Shown: positions 41,626-51,465, counted from the first letter of the stretch. The stretch: DNA of 64,000 bases from Caldilineaceae bacterium (GCA_022821585.1 JAJEDI010000075.1:62001-126000); one strand, 5' to 3'. Notes: a model not told the origin generated them from the letters alone. Numbers and translations are program-made.

Positions 41626-42438
41626 ATGTCATTCAATCACCCTTTCCCACCCACCAGACCGTCCATTTCGATTACAGAAAGCGCCAACAAGATAACGCAG
41701 CTCGACCTCCCCGAACTGCAATGGTGGCCCATAGTTCCCTCCCTCGGCCACCATGCGATGCAGGCCACCTACGAGGCAGATACACTGGAATTAAGCGCGG
41801 TGACCGAAATTAGGGCAACCAGCCTGGCCAGGATTCATAACCGGGACTGCGTCGAGCTCGCGGTGCGGGAACGAGCGATACGGGAAGACTGGGATGTGCC
41901 CGGCAGTCCCCAGCTCTTCTATGCAAGCCTCGACGAGAAGGAGACAAGATGGCTCGGCGTTGTCCTGCAGATGGACGAAAGAAAGGTGCTGCGTACCTTC
42001 AAGGACCAGGGGTTCGAGGCTGACTGGGGCCTTGGCGCCGGACGAAAGATCTGTGACGACGGCCGCTACCGGCCCCGGCCGGATGGCTCCTACCGCACGT
42101 CAGATCGGAAGGGTATTGGCGCGGGAACTTACGACGTAACGATTGGCGGCCGGACTTTCCACTGCCTGCGTGTTTGGGATACATTTGGCTCACCCCCGAG
42201 CGAACGCCGGGAATTGGCCGAAGCATTTATTGAAGAAAGTGGACGCGTCGTATTCTATCGCCAGTACCGGGGCCGGCAGATGGGTCCAGGGGACATCGAC
42301 TGGGCGATCAAGTACCCGAAAAACGCGATGATCGTCATCGACGTCTGCGTCTATGTGCACTGCAACTGCACGGGCAGAGCGCATGATTTGATTACGAATA
42401 CCGCCATCGGCGTCGATCTGCCGGGACTTACGTTCTGA
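41626..42438 (+). CDS. Conserved-looking protein of unknown function
   Basis: This 270-aa soluble protein was not recognised. It has no signal peptide or membrane span and is rich in beta-strand patterns ('RTFHCLRVWDTFG', 'GRVVFYRQYRGRQMG'). A run of charged residues, 'GLGAGRKICDDGRYRPRPDG', lies mid-protein. GAGGATACCGAA precedes ATG 41626 and codon use resembles the neighbours, so it is probably a real gene. It lies just upstream of the promoter at 42615 and diverges from the aminotransferase at 41154. Confidence 0.6.
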   Translation: MSFNHPFPPTRPSISITESANKITQLDLPELQWWPIVPSLGHHAMQATYEADTLELSAVTEIRATSLARIHNRDCVELAVRERAIREDWDVPGSPQLFYASLDEKETRWLGVVLQMDERKVLRTFKDQGFEADWGLGAGRKICDDGRYRPRPDGSYRTSDRKGIGAGTYDVTIGGRTFHCLRVWDTFGSPPSERRELAEAFIEESGRVVFYRQYRGRQMGPGDIDWAIKYPKNAMIVIDVCVYVHCNCTGRAHDLITNTAIGVDLPGLTF

Positions 42439-42614
42439 CGAAGACAGAAGACGCCCCATCCGTCATAGAACATTCACGCAATATGCCCGATTTGGATGTA
42501 GACCACGCGACAATGCCCGTAAACTTCGAAGAATTGCCTCGGGAGTTCGAAGTGCGAAGTCTCCCCCTGCCCCCCCACGCCGGCTGACGCGATTCCCCAC
42601 CCACCACCGCGCGT

Positions 42615-42642
42615 TTGACAACTGTCCAAACTTCCCTATAAT
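42615..42642 (+). promoter_or_regulatory. Consensus sigma-70 promoter
   Basis: TTGACA (42615-42620), 16-bp spacer, TATAAT (42637-42642): both hexamers are perfect. Transcription should start near 42649, within the palindrome at 42643-42657. It would drive the propeller gene and possibly the ABC genes that follow without large gaps. Confidence 0.82.
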
Positions 42643-42657
42643 GCTGACACTGTCAGC
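42643..42657. promoter_or_regulatory. Perfect palindromic operator candidate at the transcription start
   Basis: GCTGACACTGTCAGC is a perfect 15-bp palindrome (7-bp arms, one central base) directly following the -10 box. Its position over the predicted start fits a repressor-binding site. No regulator gene is in the window. Confidence 0.65.
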
Positions 42658-42660
42658 CCA

Positions 42661-43698
42661 ATGCGCTGGTCGCAGTCCTCAGATCCGTACTTGTGTATTC
42701 TCACAAGAGCCGCATTCGTGCCCTCCATCCGAGTCAGTTCCGTACGTCAACTGATCAATGACGGCAATCACAACGCATTCACCGACCTGTGTCGCTTCGG
42801 TGATCGCCTCTACCTGACGTTCCGCAGTTGCCCCGATGGCCACATGCTCTTCTCGTCGTCGCGCATCGTCGTCATGGCAAGCGACGACGGAACGAAATGG
42901 TGTCAGGTCAATGCCTTCAGCGTCGCCAACAGGGATGTTCGCGATCCGCACTTTCTGGTCTATAAGGACAAACTGTTCGTCTACACGGGCGCTTGGTGGG
43001 TGACGCCCGGTAACGCCGAGGACAGGGACGTCAACGATCATCTCGGATTCTGTGCCTGGAGCGAAGACGGCGAGAACTGGTACGGCCCGCGCATGTTGGA
43101 CGGCACCCACGGCCATTACATCTGGCGCGCGGCCGCACATGACGAAACGGCATACCTCAACGGCAGGCGCATTCGCAATTTCGACGTGTTGGCCCGACGC
43201 GATGAACCGCCGGAATCGATGGAGTCCTGGCTGCTGCACAGCGCAGATGGATTCACTTGGTCGCCGCTCAGCCTGATTCAACCGGCCTACGGCGATGAGA
43301 CCGCTCTGCTCTTCCAAAACGACAACGACCTGCTGGCGGTCGCTCGTGCCGGCGGACGTCCTGCCCAACTTTGTCGCTCCCGGGCTCCGTTCACAGACTG
43401 GGCGTGTACGGATCTGGACAGGCACATCGGCGGCCCGCTGCTGGCCCGCTGGGGAAACCAGATCCTGGTCGGCGGGCGCAAGCACACCAAGGACGGACCA
43501 GTCACCGCCCTGTACGAGTTGGTCGGCACAGGACTGAAGGAGATCGCCGTTCTGCCCAGTGGGGGTGACAACTCATACCCCGGCTTCGTCGAGCTGGGTC
43601 CGGAGCGGGCCTTGCTATCCTACTACTCAAGTCACGAGGGCAGCGGAACCGGCTTGGCGCCCTCAGCCATCTATCTGGCTTCTCTGGAAAAACTCTGA
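42661..43698 (+). CDS. Beta-propeller protein, glycosidase/sialidase-like
   Basis: This protein of up to 345 aa has degenerate Asp boxes ('ASDDGTKW', 'SEDGENW', 'SADGFTW') and propeller strands such as 'DPHFLVYKDKLFVYTGAWW' and 'YPGFVELGPERALLSYYSS', suggesting a five- or six-bladed fold. ATG 42661 lies only about 12 nt after the predicted transcription start and has no SD, so translation may be almost leaderless; a GTG at 42718 is the alternative. The ABC genes of 43718-50377 follow on the same strand. Confidence 0.72.
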   Translation: MRWSQSSDPYLCILTRAAFVPSIRVSSVRQLINDGNHNAFTDLCRFGDRLYLTFRSCPDGHMLFSSSRIVVMASDDGTKWCQVNAFSVANRDVRDPHFLVYKDKLFVYTGAWWVTPGNAEDRDVNDHLGFCAWSEDGENWYGPRMLDGTHGHYIWRAAAHDETAYLNGRRIRNFDVLARRDEPPESMESWLLHSADGFTWSPLSLIQPAYGDETALLFQNDNDLLAVARAGGRPAQLCRSRAPFTDWACTDLDRHIGGPLLARWGNQILVGGRKHTKDGPVTALYELVGTGLKEIAVLPSGGDNSYPGFVELGPERALLSYYSSHEGSGTGLAPSAIYLASLEKL

Positions 43699-43717
43699 CT
43701 CCTGGTCGATACCGAAA

Positions 43718-44704
43718 ATGTGGTCATTTATCCTTCGCCGCATCCTGCTGATGGTACCCACCCTGATGGTCGTTTCTGTCATCTCTTTTGCCATCATTGA
43801 GGCGCCGCCGGGTGATTTCATGGACTCTTACGTGAATGCGCTCTTGCAGGAGCAGGAGGCCGTCGACCCCGCGGAAATCGCTTCGCTGCGCAAGCGCTAC
43901 GGGCTGGATGCGCCCACCTACGTGCGTTATCTCCGCTGGCTCGGCAATATTCTGCAGGGAAACCTGGGCCGCTCGCTCGAGTGGAACCAGCCCGTCAGCA
44001 AACTGATCGCCGACCGTCTGCCCTGGAGTCTTGCCATTTCGGTCGCCTCCTTTTTCCTTGCCTACGCCATCGCCATTCCGATCGGCCTCTATTCCGCCAC
44101 GCGTCAATATTCCCTCGGCGACTATTTCTTCACTCTGATCGGTTTTATTGGGCTGGCGACGCCCAATTTTCTGCTCGCCCTCCTGATCCTGTGGTACTAC
44201 TTTGTAGCCACTGGCAACGTGGCCGTCGGTCTCTTTTCCGACGAATACCTGATCGCGCCCTGGAGTTTCGCCAAGTTCATCGATCTCTTGAAGCACCTGT
44301 GGCTGCCGGCGCTGGTTGTCGGCACCGCTGGCACGGCCGGCCTGATCCGCGTGATGCGCGCAAATCTGCTCGATGAGCTGGAGCGCCCTTATGTAATGGT
44401 GGCCCGCTCAAAAGGACTGTCCGAGGGCAAGCTCCTCGTCAAATACCCTTTCCGTATCGCCATGAATCCGGTCGCCAGCACCATCGGCTGGACGCTGCCG
44501 ACCCTGGTGAACGGCGAACTGCTGGCCTCACTGGTCCTGGGTCTGCCCACCATCGCGCCCCTCTTTGTCGGCGCGCTGCTCAGCCAGGACATGTTCTTGG
44601 CAGGAAGTGTGGTCATGATCTTGAGTACGCTCACGCTGGTGGGCACCCTTCTCTCCGATATCGTGCTCGCCTGGCTCGATCCACGGATCAGGGGCGCTAT
44701 CTGA
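43718..44704 (+). CDS. Dipeptide/oligopeptide-type ABC permease, DppB family
   Basis: This 328-aa inner-membrane permease starts 'MWSFILRRILLMVPTLMVV', has 'IEAPPGDFMDSYVNAL', 'YGLDAPTYVRYLRWLGNIL' and the coupling loop 'YVMVARSKGLSEGKLLVKYPFRIAM', and ends 'DPRIRGAI'. ATG 43718 is 20 bp after the propeller stop; the frame is open further upstream but the family start is here. It is the first of five ABC genes in the order B-C-D-F-A. Confidence 0.94.
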   Translation: MWSFILRRILLMVPTLMVVSVISFAIIEAPPGDFMDSYVNALLQEQEAVDPAEIASLRKRYGLDAPTYVRYLRWLGNILQGNLGRSLEWNQPVSKLIADRLPWSLAISVASFFLAYAIAIPIGLYSATRQYSLGDYFFTLIGFIGLATPNFLLALLILWYYFVATGNVAVGLFSDEYLIAPWSFAKFIDLLKHLWLPALVVGTAGTAGLIRVMRANLLDELERPYVMVARSKGLSEGKLLVKYPFRIAMNPVASTIGWTLPTLVNGELLASLVLGLPTIAPLFVGALLSQDMFLAGSVVMILSTLTLVGTLLSDIVLAWLDPRIRGAI

Positions 44705-44773
44705 GTTTGAAGTCTCGTTAAGAAAGGCCTTCGCTTGCCAGTGCGAAAGCCGTAATAGACTGGTAGAACTGTT

Positions 44774-45913
44774 ATGGCCGTAATCGAAGAGAGATTCCAA
44801 TCAAGCAGCACAGGGGTGGACGCCAGCGAAGAGGACCTGTCGGTCGCTACCCAATGGCAATTGATACGCTGGAAATTCCTGCGACACAAGATAGCGGTCA
44901 TCTCGCTGGTGTTGATAGCGATCTTCTATCTGTTCGCGGTCTTTGCCGAATTCCTCTCTCCCTACGACCCCGCCCATCACGACACCGATTACATGTTCAT
45001 GCCCCCGCAGCGGCTGCGCTTCTTCGACGAGGGCAAGTTTCAATTGCGCCCCTTCGTTTACGGCATGACTTCCAAGATGGACGAAAATACCTTTAGGACC
45101 ACCTGGGAACTGGATACAACCCAGAAATTCCCGGTAAAGCTGTTCGTACGCGGCGATTCATACAAACTGTGGGGCCTCTTCGAGAGCAACATCCACCTCA
45201 TCGGCGTCGAAGAAGGCACCTTTTTCCTTATCGGCACCGACAAGATGGGACGCGACCTTCTCTCACGCATCATATTCGGCGGCCGCATCTCACTGTCCGT
45301 CGGCCTGTTGGGCATCGCCATCAGCTTCGTGATCGGCGTCATCATGGGCGGCGTCTCCGGCTATTTCGGCGGCGTCACCGACCTGGTCATCCAGCGCATC
45401 ATCGAATTCCTGCGTTCGATTCCCACTCTGCCCCTTTGGATGGCGCTGAGCGTGGCCCTTCCCCCTACGTGGACGGTTGTGCAGATTTATTTCGGCATCG
45501 TAGTCATTCTCTCGCTGGTCGGCTGGACCGGGCTGGCGCGCGTCGTACGCGGCAAGTTCATGTCCCTGCGCGAAGAGGAATATGTGATGGCCGCTCAGCT
45601 CAACGGCTCCAATGAAGCGCGCGTCATCTTTAAGCACATGCTGCCCTCCTTCACCAGCCACATCATCGCTTCGCTGACGCTGAGCGTCCCCGGCATGATT
45701 CTCGGAGAGACCGCGCTCAGCTTTATCGGCTTGGGCCTGCAGAACCCGGCCATCAGCTGGGGCGTCCTGCTTAAGGACGCACAGCGGATCATCGTCCTGG
45801 CCGACTCTCCCTGGCTCCTCTCCCCCGGCCTGTTCGTCATCATCGCCATTCTCTGCTTCAACTTTGTCGGCGACGGCCTGCGCGACGCCGCCGACCCCTA
45901 TTCGTCCATCTAG
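44774..45913 (+). CDS. Dipeptide/oligopeptide-type ABC permease, DppC family, long-loop form
   Basis: This 379-aa permease has span 1 in 'AVISLVLIAIFYLFAVFAEFL', a long periplasmic loop ('PPQRLRFFDEGKFQLRPFVYG', 'KFPVKLFVRGDSYKLWGL') and then 'GTDKMGRDLLSRIIFGGRIS', 'YVMAAQLNGSNEARVIFKHMLP' and 'GETALSFIGLGL'. It pairs with the DppB protein upstream. It is a close relative of the DppC at 37414, including the long loop. The 69-bp gap before it can fold into a small hairpin around 'GGCCTTCGC..GCGAAAGCC'. Confidence 0.94.
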   Translation: MAVIEERFQSSSTGVDASEEDLSVATQWQLIRWKFLRHKIAVISLVLIAIFYLFAVFAEFLSPYDPAHHDTDYMFMPPQRLRFFDEGKFQLRPFVYGMTSKMDENTFRTTWELDTTQKFPVKLFVRGDSYKLWGLFESNIHLIGVEEGTFFLIGTDKMGRDLLSRIIFGGRISLSVGLLGIAISFVIGVIMGGVSGYFGGVTDLVIQRIIEFLRSIPTLPLWMALSVALPPTWTVVQIYFGIVVILSLVGWTGLARVVRGKFMSLREEEYVMAAQLNGSNEARVIFKHMLPSFTSHIIASLTLSVPGMILGETALSFIGLGLQNPAISWGVLLKDAQRIIVLADSPWLLSPGLFVIIAILCFNFVGDGLRDAADPYSSI

Positions 45914-45933
45914 GCAGACCGCCAACCTGTTCC

Positions 45934-46935
45934 ATGACCCAGTCACCACTTCTGCTCAGCGTCGATAATCTGGCCACCCACTTCTTCTCCCAGGAGGGAA
46001 TCCTGGAGGCCGTTGACGGCGTGTCCTTCGACATACACGCCGGAGAGGCCCTGGGAATCGCCGGCGAGAGCGGCTGCGGCAAGAGCGTTACCGCCCAGTC
46101 CATCCTGCGTATCGTGCCCAAGAACGGCAAGATCGTTATGGGAGAAATCTCCCTCTTCCAGAACGGTGAATCCGTTGACTTGGTGCAGCTGGAAGATCGC
46201 GGCCAAGAGATTCGCCAGATCCGCGGCGGCGAAATCGCCATGGTCTTCCAGGAACCCATGGCCGCCTTCAGCATGGTCTACACAATAGGCAACCAGATAA
46301 CCGAAGTAATCCGGCTGCACCAGGACTGCAGCCAAAGCGAGGCGCGTGACCGGGCCATCGAGATGCTGCGGCGGGTGGGTATGCCCCAGCCGGAACAGAC
46401 CATCGACGCCTACCCTTTCGCCCTCAGCGGCGGTATGCGTCAGCGGGCAATGATCGCCATGGCACTCTCCTGCCATCCCGCCCTGTTGATCGCCGACGAG
46501 CCGACCACTGCGGTGGACGTTACGATTCAGGCCCAGGTGCTCGAGCTGATGAAGGATCTGCAGCGCGACATGGGCATGGCGCTGATCGTCATCACGCATG
46601 ACCTGGCCGTCATCTCCGAGCTGTGTGATCGTGTCATGATCATGTACCTGGGCAAGGACGTGGAGAGCGCGCCCGCGGATGTCATCTTTCGCGACCCAAA
46701 GCATCCATACACGATAGGTCTTCTGCGCTCCGTGCCCGAGTTGGGAGAAGGCCACAGCCAGGAGCTCGATCCGATCTCCGGCTCAGTGCCCAGCCCCTAC
46801 CGGCGGCCGGCGGGCTGTCCCTTCCACCCCCGCTGCCCTGACTTCATACCCGACGTCTGCGACGTCCACCTGCCACCCCAAATAGAGTTGGCGGGAGGGC
46901 ATAGCGTCCGCTGTCATCTGTATGTCCAGGACTGA
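45934..46935 (+). CDS. Dipeptide/oligopeptide-type ABC ATPase, DppD family
   Basis: This 333-aa cytosolic ATPase powers the transporter. Walker A 'GESGCGKS' (about residues 44-51), signature '[15 protein letters not shown]', Walker B 'LLIADEPTT' and the switch His in 'VITHDLAVI' are intact. The C-terminus carries the oligopeptide-ATPase extension '[16 protein letters not shown]', whose Cys residues are thought to bind a metal cluster in related proteins. It overlaps the DppF gene by 14 bp. Confidence 0.95.
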   Translation: MTQSPLLLSVDNLATHFFSQEGILEAVDGVSFDIHAGEALGIAGESGCGKSVTAQSILRIVPKNGKIVMGEISLFQNGESVDLVQLEDRGQEIRQIRGGEIAMVFQEPMAAFSMVYTIGNQITEVIRLHQDCSQSEARDRAIEMLRRVGMPQPEQTIDAYPFALSGGMRQRAMIAMALSCHPALLIADEPTTAVDVTIQAQVLELMKDLQRDMGMALIVITHDLAVISELCDRVMIMYLGKDVESAPADVIFRDPKHPYTIGLLRSVPELGEGHSQELDPISGSVPSPYRRPAGCPFHPRCPDFIPDVCDVHLPPQIELAGGHSVRCHLYVQD

Positions 46936-48085
46936 GAACATGGCACAAGCAGATGCTGTTCCGACCGGCACAAATACAACCACGCAATCTCCGCCTGGCC
47001 AGCTGCCCCAGCAACGAGAAGAGGGACGGGGACTGCCCAGCGCCGACAATGTCCTTGAAGTAACCGACCTTCGTAAGTATTTCCCCATCCTGCGTGGCTT
47101 CTTCCGTCGCCATGTTGGCGAGGTGAAAGCGGTCGATGAAGTCAGCTTCCACGTCGCACGCGGCGAGACCCTTGCGCTGGTCGGGGAAAGCGGCTGCGGC
47201 AAGACGACAACCGGCCGTTGCGTCATGAGAGCAATTGAGCCTTCCGGCGGTTCGGTCCTGTTTCGCAAACGTGACGGCGAAGAGATCGACATTACTACGC
47301 TGACCAGGCCGGAACTGCGCTCCGTGCAGCAGCATATGGGGATGATCTTCCAGGATCCCTTCTCATCGCTTAACCCGCGTCTTACCGTCCTCGAAATCAT
47401 CGGCGAGCCTTTCGTCACCCGCAAGCTGATCAGCGGCAGACGTGAACTGGAAGAAAGGGTGGCCCAGCTCCTGCGCAGCGTTCGCCTGGATCCAACCTAC
47501 ATGCGCCGCTATCCCCATGCTTTCAGCGGCGGCCAGCGTCAGCGCATTGCGATCGCCCGTGCTCTGGCCCTGGACCCCGACTTCGTCGTCGCCGACGAAC
47601 CGGTGTCCGCGCTCGATGTGTCTGTGCAGGCACAGATTCTCAGCCTGCTCAAGGAGCTGCAATCTGAGCTGCATCTGACCTATCTCTTCATCACCCACAA
47701 CCTGTCCGTGGTCGAATACCTGAGCGACCGTGTTTCGGTGATGTACGTAGGCCAGATCGTTGAGTTGGGCCGTACCGACTCGATCTTCCGGCAGCCCCGC
47801 CATCCCTACACAGAGGCCCTGTTGTCAGCCGTTCCCGTGGTGGAGACCGGTAAGGCCGGTCGGCGGCGGGAGCGTATCATTTTGGAGGGCGACGTCGCCG
47901 ACCCGTCCAACGTGCCCGCCGGCTGCACGTTCCATCCCCGCTGTCCTTATGTTCAGGACATCTGCCGCGACGAAGAGCCCCAGCTTGTCGATCTGGCGGG
48001 AGCGAACGGCAGCCACCCCCACTACGTGCGCTGTCATTTCGCCGAGGAACTGGACCTGCAGGGCGTTCGCAACTCGCCGCAGTGA
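46922..48085 (+). CDS. Dipeptide/oligopeptide-type ABC ATPase, DppF family
   Basis: This 387-aa cytosolic ATPase is partner of the DppD-type protein. Walker A 'GESGCGKT' (about 88-95), Q-loop '[16 protein letters not shown]', signature '[15 protein letters not shown]', Walker B '[12 protein letters not shown]' and 'FITHNLSVV' are intact; the C-terminal '[15 protein letters not shown]' extension is present. ATG 46922 overlaps dppD-like coding; an ATG at 46940 would clear the overlap. These are the only two ATPases of the family in the window and may also serve the clusters at 15726 and 37414. Confidence 0.95.
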   Translation: MSRTENMAQADAVPTGTNTTTQSPPGQLPQQREEGRGLPSADNVLEVTDLRKYFPILRGFFRRHVGEVKAVDEVSFHVARGETLALVGESGCGKTTTGRCVMRAIEPSGGSVLFRKRDGEEIDITTLTRPELRSVQQHMGMIFQDPFSSLNPRLTVLEIIGEPFVTRKLISGRRELEERVAQLLRSVRLDPTYMRRYPHAFSGGQRQRIAIARALALDPDFVVADEPVSALDVSVQAQILSLLKELQSELHLTYLFITHNLSVVEYLSDRVSVMYVGQIVELGRTDSIFRQPRHPYTEALLSAVPVVETGKAGRRRERIILEGDVADPSNVPAGCTFHPRCPYVQDICRDEEPQLVDLAGANGSHPHYVRCHFAEELDLQGVRNSPQ

Positions 48086-48244
48086 GCGTTTGCTCTTTCC
48101 AGGTACGGGGCAATTGCAGCCTTACAACATCACCTTGCTTACCTGCACCACTTGCAAGAGATCAATGAACAATCCAGGAGGCGCTTACATCACTAAAAGA
48201 CTGAGTTTCGCAACCGTATTCTTTCATTTACAAGGAGCTATACT

Positions 48245-50377
48245 GTGTCGCACCGCAAAATTCCCTCTCTGAGAGGTGGCACCCCCGTCGTCAATAAGTT
48301 GGCGAAGGGTGTCTCCAAACTCGTTCCATTCCTGATCATCCTGTCCCTGCTGCTGGCCGCATGTGGCGCTGCCGACGAACCGGCCGCCAGCGAAGAGGCC
48401 GCGCCTGCGGCCGAAGAATCTGCGCCCGCCGCCGAAGAGTCTTCCTCGTCGGAAGCGGTCGCGGTAACAGGCCCTGTACTGACTGACCCACCAGCCGGCG
48501 CTGGTGAGCGTGAAGTACAGAGCGAAGTCTACAACACGCCGGCCGACGCCGGGGGCATCGACTCTTACCAGCAGGCGCCCGCGCTCGCTGAAATGGTCGC
48601 CAGCGGCGACCTGCCGCCTGTCGAGGAGCGGCTGCCGATAAATCCCATCGTCATCAAGCCTGAAGAGGCCGTTGGCAAGTATGGCGGCGCCCTGCGCAAA
48701 ACCGTCGGCGGTCAGCGCGCCATGGGCGAGATGGGCTGGTGGGTGATTGAGCCCCTTACGCTCCATTCACCCAAGGGCGTCATCGTTCCCAACGTGGCCG
48801 AAGGTTGGTCCTGGAACGACGACCACACCCAGCTCACCATCAACCTGCGCAAAGGCATCAAGTGGAGTGACGGCGAGCCCTTTACTGCCAACGATGTCTT
48901 GTTCTGGTGGCAGGATATCATCCTCAACGAGGAGCTGACGCCTTCTCCCCCCACACTGCTGAGCCGCGGCGGCGAAATGGCCGAACTGGCGATGATCGAC
49001 GACTTCACAATCCAGTTCTCGTTCGCCAAGTCCTACGCACTCTTCCCCACCTACCTGGGAAGCTGGGGCGGGCCGCGCTCCGGACCGACCACCAGCCCGA
49101 AGCACTACCTGTCCAAGTTCCATCCCGACTACGCCGAAATGGCCGATATTGAAGGGATGATGGACGATGGCGGCTTCGACAACTGGATGGACCTCTTCGG
49201 ACAGAAGAACGGCAGCGTTAACGTCGACAAGCCGAGCCTGGCAGCCTGGATTCCGACCACCGTACCGCCCAACCCGGTCGAGGTGTATGTCCGAAATCCC
49301 TACTTCTGGAAGGTGGACACCGCTGGAAACCAGCTGCCTTACATCGATGAGATTCACGAAATTCGCGTCGCTGACGCTGAAGCCGCGCTGCTGAAAACCA
49401 TCGCCGGTGAACTGGACTTCGTACGCGCTCTGGGCACCGCCAACATCCCGGTCTTGTCCGAAAACAGGGAAAGCGGCAACTTCCGTTTCGCCTATGCCAA
49501 CTGGATGCCTAACGCCTACGGCAACATCATGTTCAACTACACCATCGATGATGAAGCCAAGCGGCAGTTGTATAACGACAAGAGATTCCGCCACGCACTT
49601 TCCGTGGCCATCAACCGCGATGAGATCATCAAACTGATCTATAAGGGCGGCGTCTTCGCCTCCCAGATCGCGCCGCTGCGTGGCCCGCCATACCACGGCG
49701 AGGATGAACTGTTCCAGTCCTGGACACAGCATGATCCGGACCTCGCCAACCAGATTCTCGACGAAATCGGCATTACCGAGCGCGACGCCGATGGCTTCAG
49801 GTTGGGGCCCGACGGAAATGAGCTGCTGATTATCATCTCCGCCACCACTGCCTGGCCTTCAGAGTCGCCCGAGTTGATGGAGCTGGTTAAGGGCTACTGG
49901 GCAGAGGTCGGCATCAATGCGACCGTAACACCTGAAGCAGGTCAGCTCTGGTACACACGCCACAACAGTGGCGAGCACGACGTCTCGGCCCGCGGCGGCC
50001 ACTTCGGCGGCGGCCCGGTCCACCCGACGTTGAACGCCAATACCTTCGCCATGCGCGGCTGGCAGTGGGCCCGAGATTGGGCCGCCTGGCTCGACACGGA
50101 CGGCGCCGAAGGCGTGGAGCCGCCGGACGACGTGAAGCAGCTGCGGGTGCTGCGCGACCAGATTCTGGGTGAACCGGATGAGGATACTCGCAATGCCTTG
50201 ATTAGGGAAGTCTTCGAGATTCACATGGACAATATCTGGTCGATCGGTCTTGTCGTCGACGATCCCAAGTTCGGCCAGCTGACCAATGTGCACAACCGCC
50301 TGCGCAATGTGGTAACTTGGTCGATCTCCGGTGAGTGGACGCCGACCATCCCGGCGCAGTGGTTCATCAACGAGTAG
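48245..50377 (+). CDS. ABC transporter substrate-binding lipoprotein, family 5 (long form)
   Basis: This 710-aa binding protein has a Sec-type leader ending in lipobox 'LLLAAC' (Cys40), then an acidic Ala/Glu-rich linker. Family-5 features: 'VAEGWSWNDDHTQLTINLRKGIKWSDG', 'FTANDVLFWWQDII' and 'FRHALSVAINRDEIIKLIY'. It is longer than standard dipeptide-binding proteins (about 530 aa) and matches the long subfamily found next to long-loop DppC permeases. GTG 48245 is preceded by AAGGAG 8 nt upstream. It ends the B-C-D-F-A cluster. The 159-bp gap before it has no recognised promoter. Confidence 0.93.
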   Translation: MSHRKIPSLRGGTPVVNKLAKGVSKLVPFLIILSLLLAACGAADEPAASEEAAPAAEESAPAAEESSSSEAVAVTGPVLTDPPAGAGEREVQSEVYNTPADAGGIDSYQQAPALAEMVASGDLPPVEERLPINPIVIKPEEAVGKYGGALRKTVGGQRAMGEMGWWVIEPLTLHSPKGVIVPNVAEGWSWNDDHTQLTINLRKGIKWSDGEPFTANDVLFWWQDIILNEELTPSPPTLLSRGGEMAELAMIDDFTIQFSFAKSYALFPTYLGSWGGPRSGPTTSPKHYLSKFHPDYAEMADIEGMMDDGGFDNWMDLFGQKNGSVNVDKPSLAAWIPTTVPPNPVEVYVRNPYFWKVDTAGNQLPYIDEIHEIRVADAEAALLKTIAGELDFVRALGTANIPVLSENRESGNFRFAYANWMPNAYGNIMFNYTIDDEAKRQLYNDKRFRHALSVAINRDEIIKLIYKGGVFASQIAPLRGPPYHGEDELFQSWTQHDPDLANQILDEIGITERDADGFRLGPDGNELLIIISATTAWPSESPELMELVKGYWAEVGINATVTPEAGQLWYTRHNSGEHDVSARGGHFGGGPVHPTLNANTFAMRGWQWARDWAAWLDTDGAEGVEPPDDVKQLRVLRDQILGEPDEDTRNALIREVFEIHMDNIWSIGLVVDDPKFGQLTNVHNRLRNVVTWSISGEWTPTIPAQWFINE

Positions 50378-50474
50378 CGATCACCTACCTCAGGCGCGGT
50401 CGCATCTGTCAGTTCTCACGATTGTAGCAAAACCCTGCGACCCGTCCGCCTTGAAGGACTGAAACCGTAACTGG

Positions 50475-50503
50475 ACAGCGGAGCCGGCAACTGGCTCCGC
50501 TGT
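50475..50503 (+). terminator. Hairpin after the ABC cluster
   Basis: ACAGCGGAGCC - ggcaact - GGCTCCGCTGT is a perfect 11-bp stem followed by CTTGAAT. The T-run is weak, but the position after the binding-protein gene fits termination or RNA-end protection. Confidence 0.65.
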
Positions 50504-50541
50504 CTTGAATCTGGAAACTACGGGAAAGGAGAGCAGCAGGA

Positions 50542-51465
50542 ATGGAACACGACGCCAGTAAACACCTCGTCTACATCAACGGCGAGACGTTCCCGCCGGA
50601 CCAGGCCAGGATTTCAGTCTTCGATACGGCCGTCACACTGGGAGATACCGTCACCGAATCGACCCGCACCTTCGGCCACCGACCCTTCAAGCTGGAGCGG
50701 CACATCGAACGGCTCTACAAGTCGCTCAAGGTAAGCCGTATAAACCCTGGGATGACGCCCGACGAGATGACCGCCATCACGCTGGACCTGCTGGAGACCA
50801 ATCTTCCGCACGTCCCGCCGCATGAAGATGTCTGGATCGTCCATAACATCTCGCGCGGCATGGGCGCCGCCGCCGCCGACCCCACTCTGCAACGCTCCCC
50901 TGCCACCATTATCATCAACACGGCGCCAATGATCTTGCGTGACTGGGCCGGCTTCTACTCCGAGGGCTGCCACGCGGTGACCCCCTTCAGCCGGGCCATC
51001 CCCACGCAGTCGCTCGACGCCCGCATCAAGAACCGCAGTCGTCTCGCCTATACCCTCGCCGAGGCCGAGGTCAAGCTGGTTGACCCGCAGGCGCAGAGCG
51101 TCATCTTGGATACGGACGGCAACGTTACCGAAAACAAGGGGGGCAACTTCTTCATCTGGGCCGACGGCGTCCTCAAGACGCCCCATGCCCGCGGCGCCCT
51201 CGCCGGCATATCCCGCGAGACTGTCCTCGAACTCGCCGGCGTTGTCGGCATCCCCACACAGATAACCGACTTCCAGCCCTACGACATCTACACCGCCGAC
51301 GAGGCCTTTTTCACCAGCACGCCCTACTGCATCATGCCGGCCACGAAGTTCAACGGCCTACCCGTAGGAGACGGTACAGTCGGCCCCGTGGCCAGGCAGC
51401 TGCTGCAGGCATGGAGCGACCTCGTGGGCCTCGATATCGTCGCCCAGGCCCAAGGTCATCTGTAA
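50542..51465 (+). CDS. Class IV aminotransferase (branched-chain/D-amino-acid aminotransferase family)
   Basis: This 307-aa PLP enzyme shows 'VYINGETFPPDQARISVFD', the 'LGDTVTESTRTF' helix, the Schiff-base Lys in 'DARIKNRSRL' and 'VTENKGGNFFIW' with the Glu that contacts PLP nitrogen. It should transfer amino groups between an amino acid and a keto acid. AAAGGAGAGCAGCAG precedes ATG 50542. It stands alone after the hairpin at 50475 and converges on a methyltransferase (35 bp apart). Which subfamily it belongs to cannot be decided by eye. Confidence 0.9.
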   Translation: MEHDASKHLVYINGETFPPDQARISVFDTAVTLGDTVTESTRTFGHRPFKLERHIERLYKSLKVSRINPGMTPDEMTAITLDLLETNLPHVPPHEDVWIVHNISRGMGAAAADPTLQRSPATIIINTAPMILRDWAGFYSEGCHAVTPFSRAIPTQSLDARIKNRSRLAYTLAEAEVKLVDPQAQSVILDTDGNVTENKGGNFFIWADGVLKTPHARGALAGISRETVLELAGVVGIPTQITDFQPYDIYTADEAFFTSTPYCIMPATKFNGLPVGDGTVGPVARQLLQAWSDLVGLDIVAQAQGHL

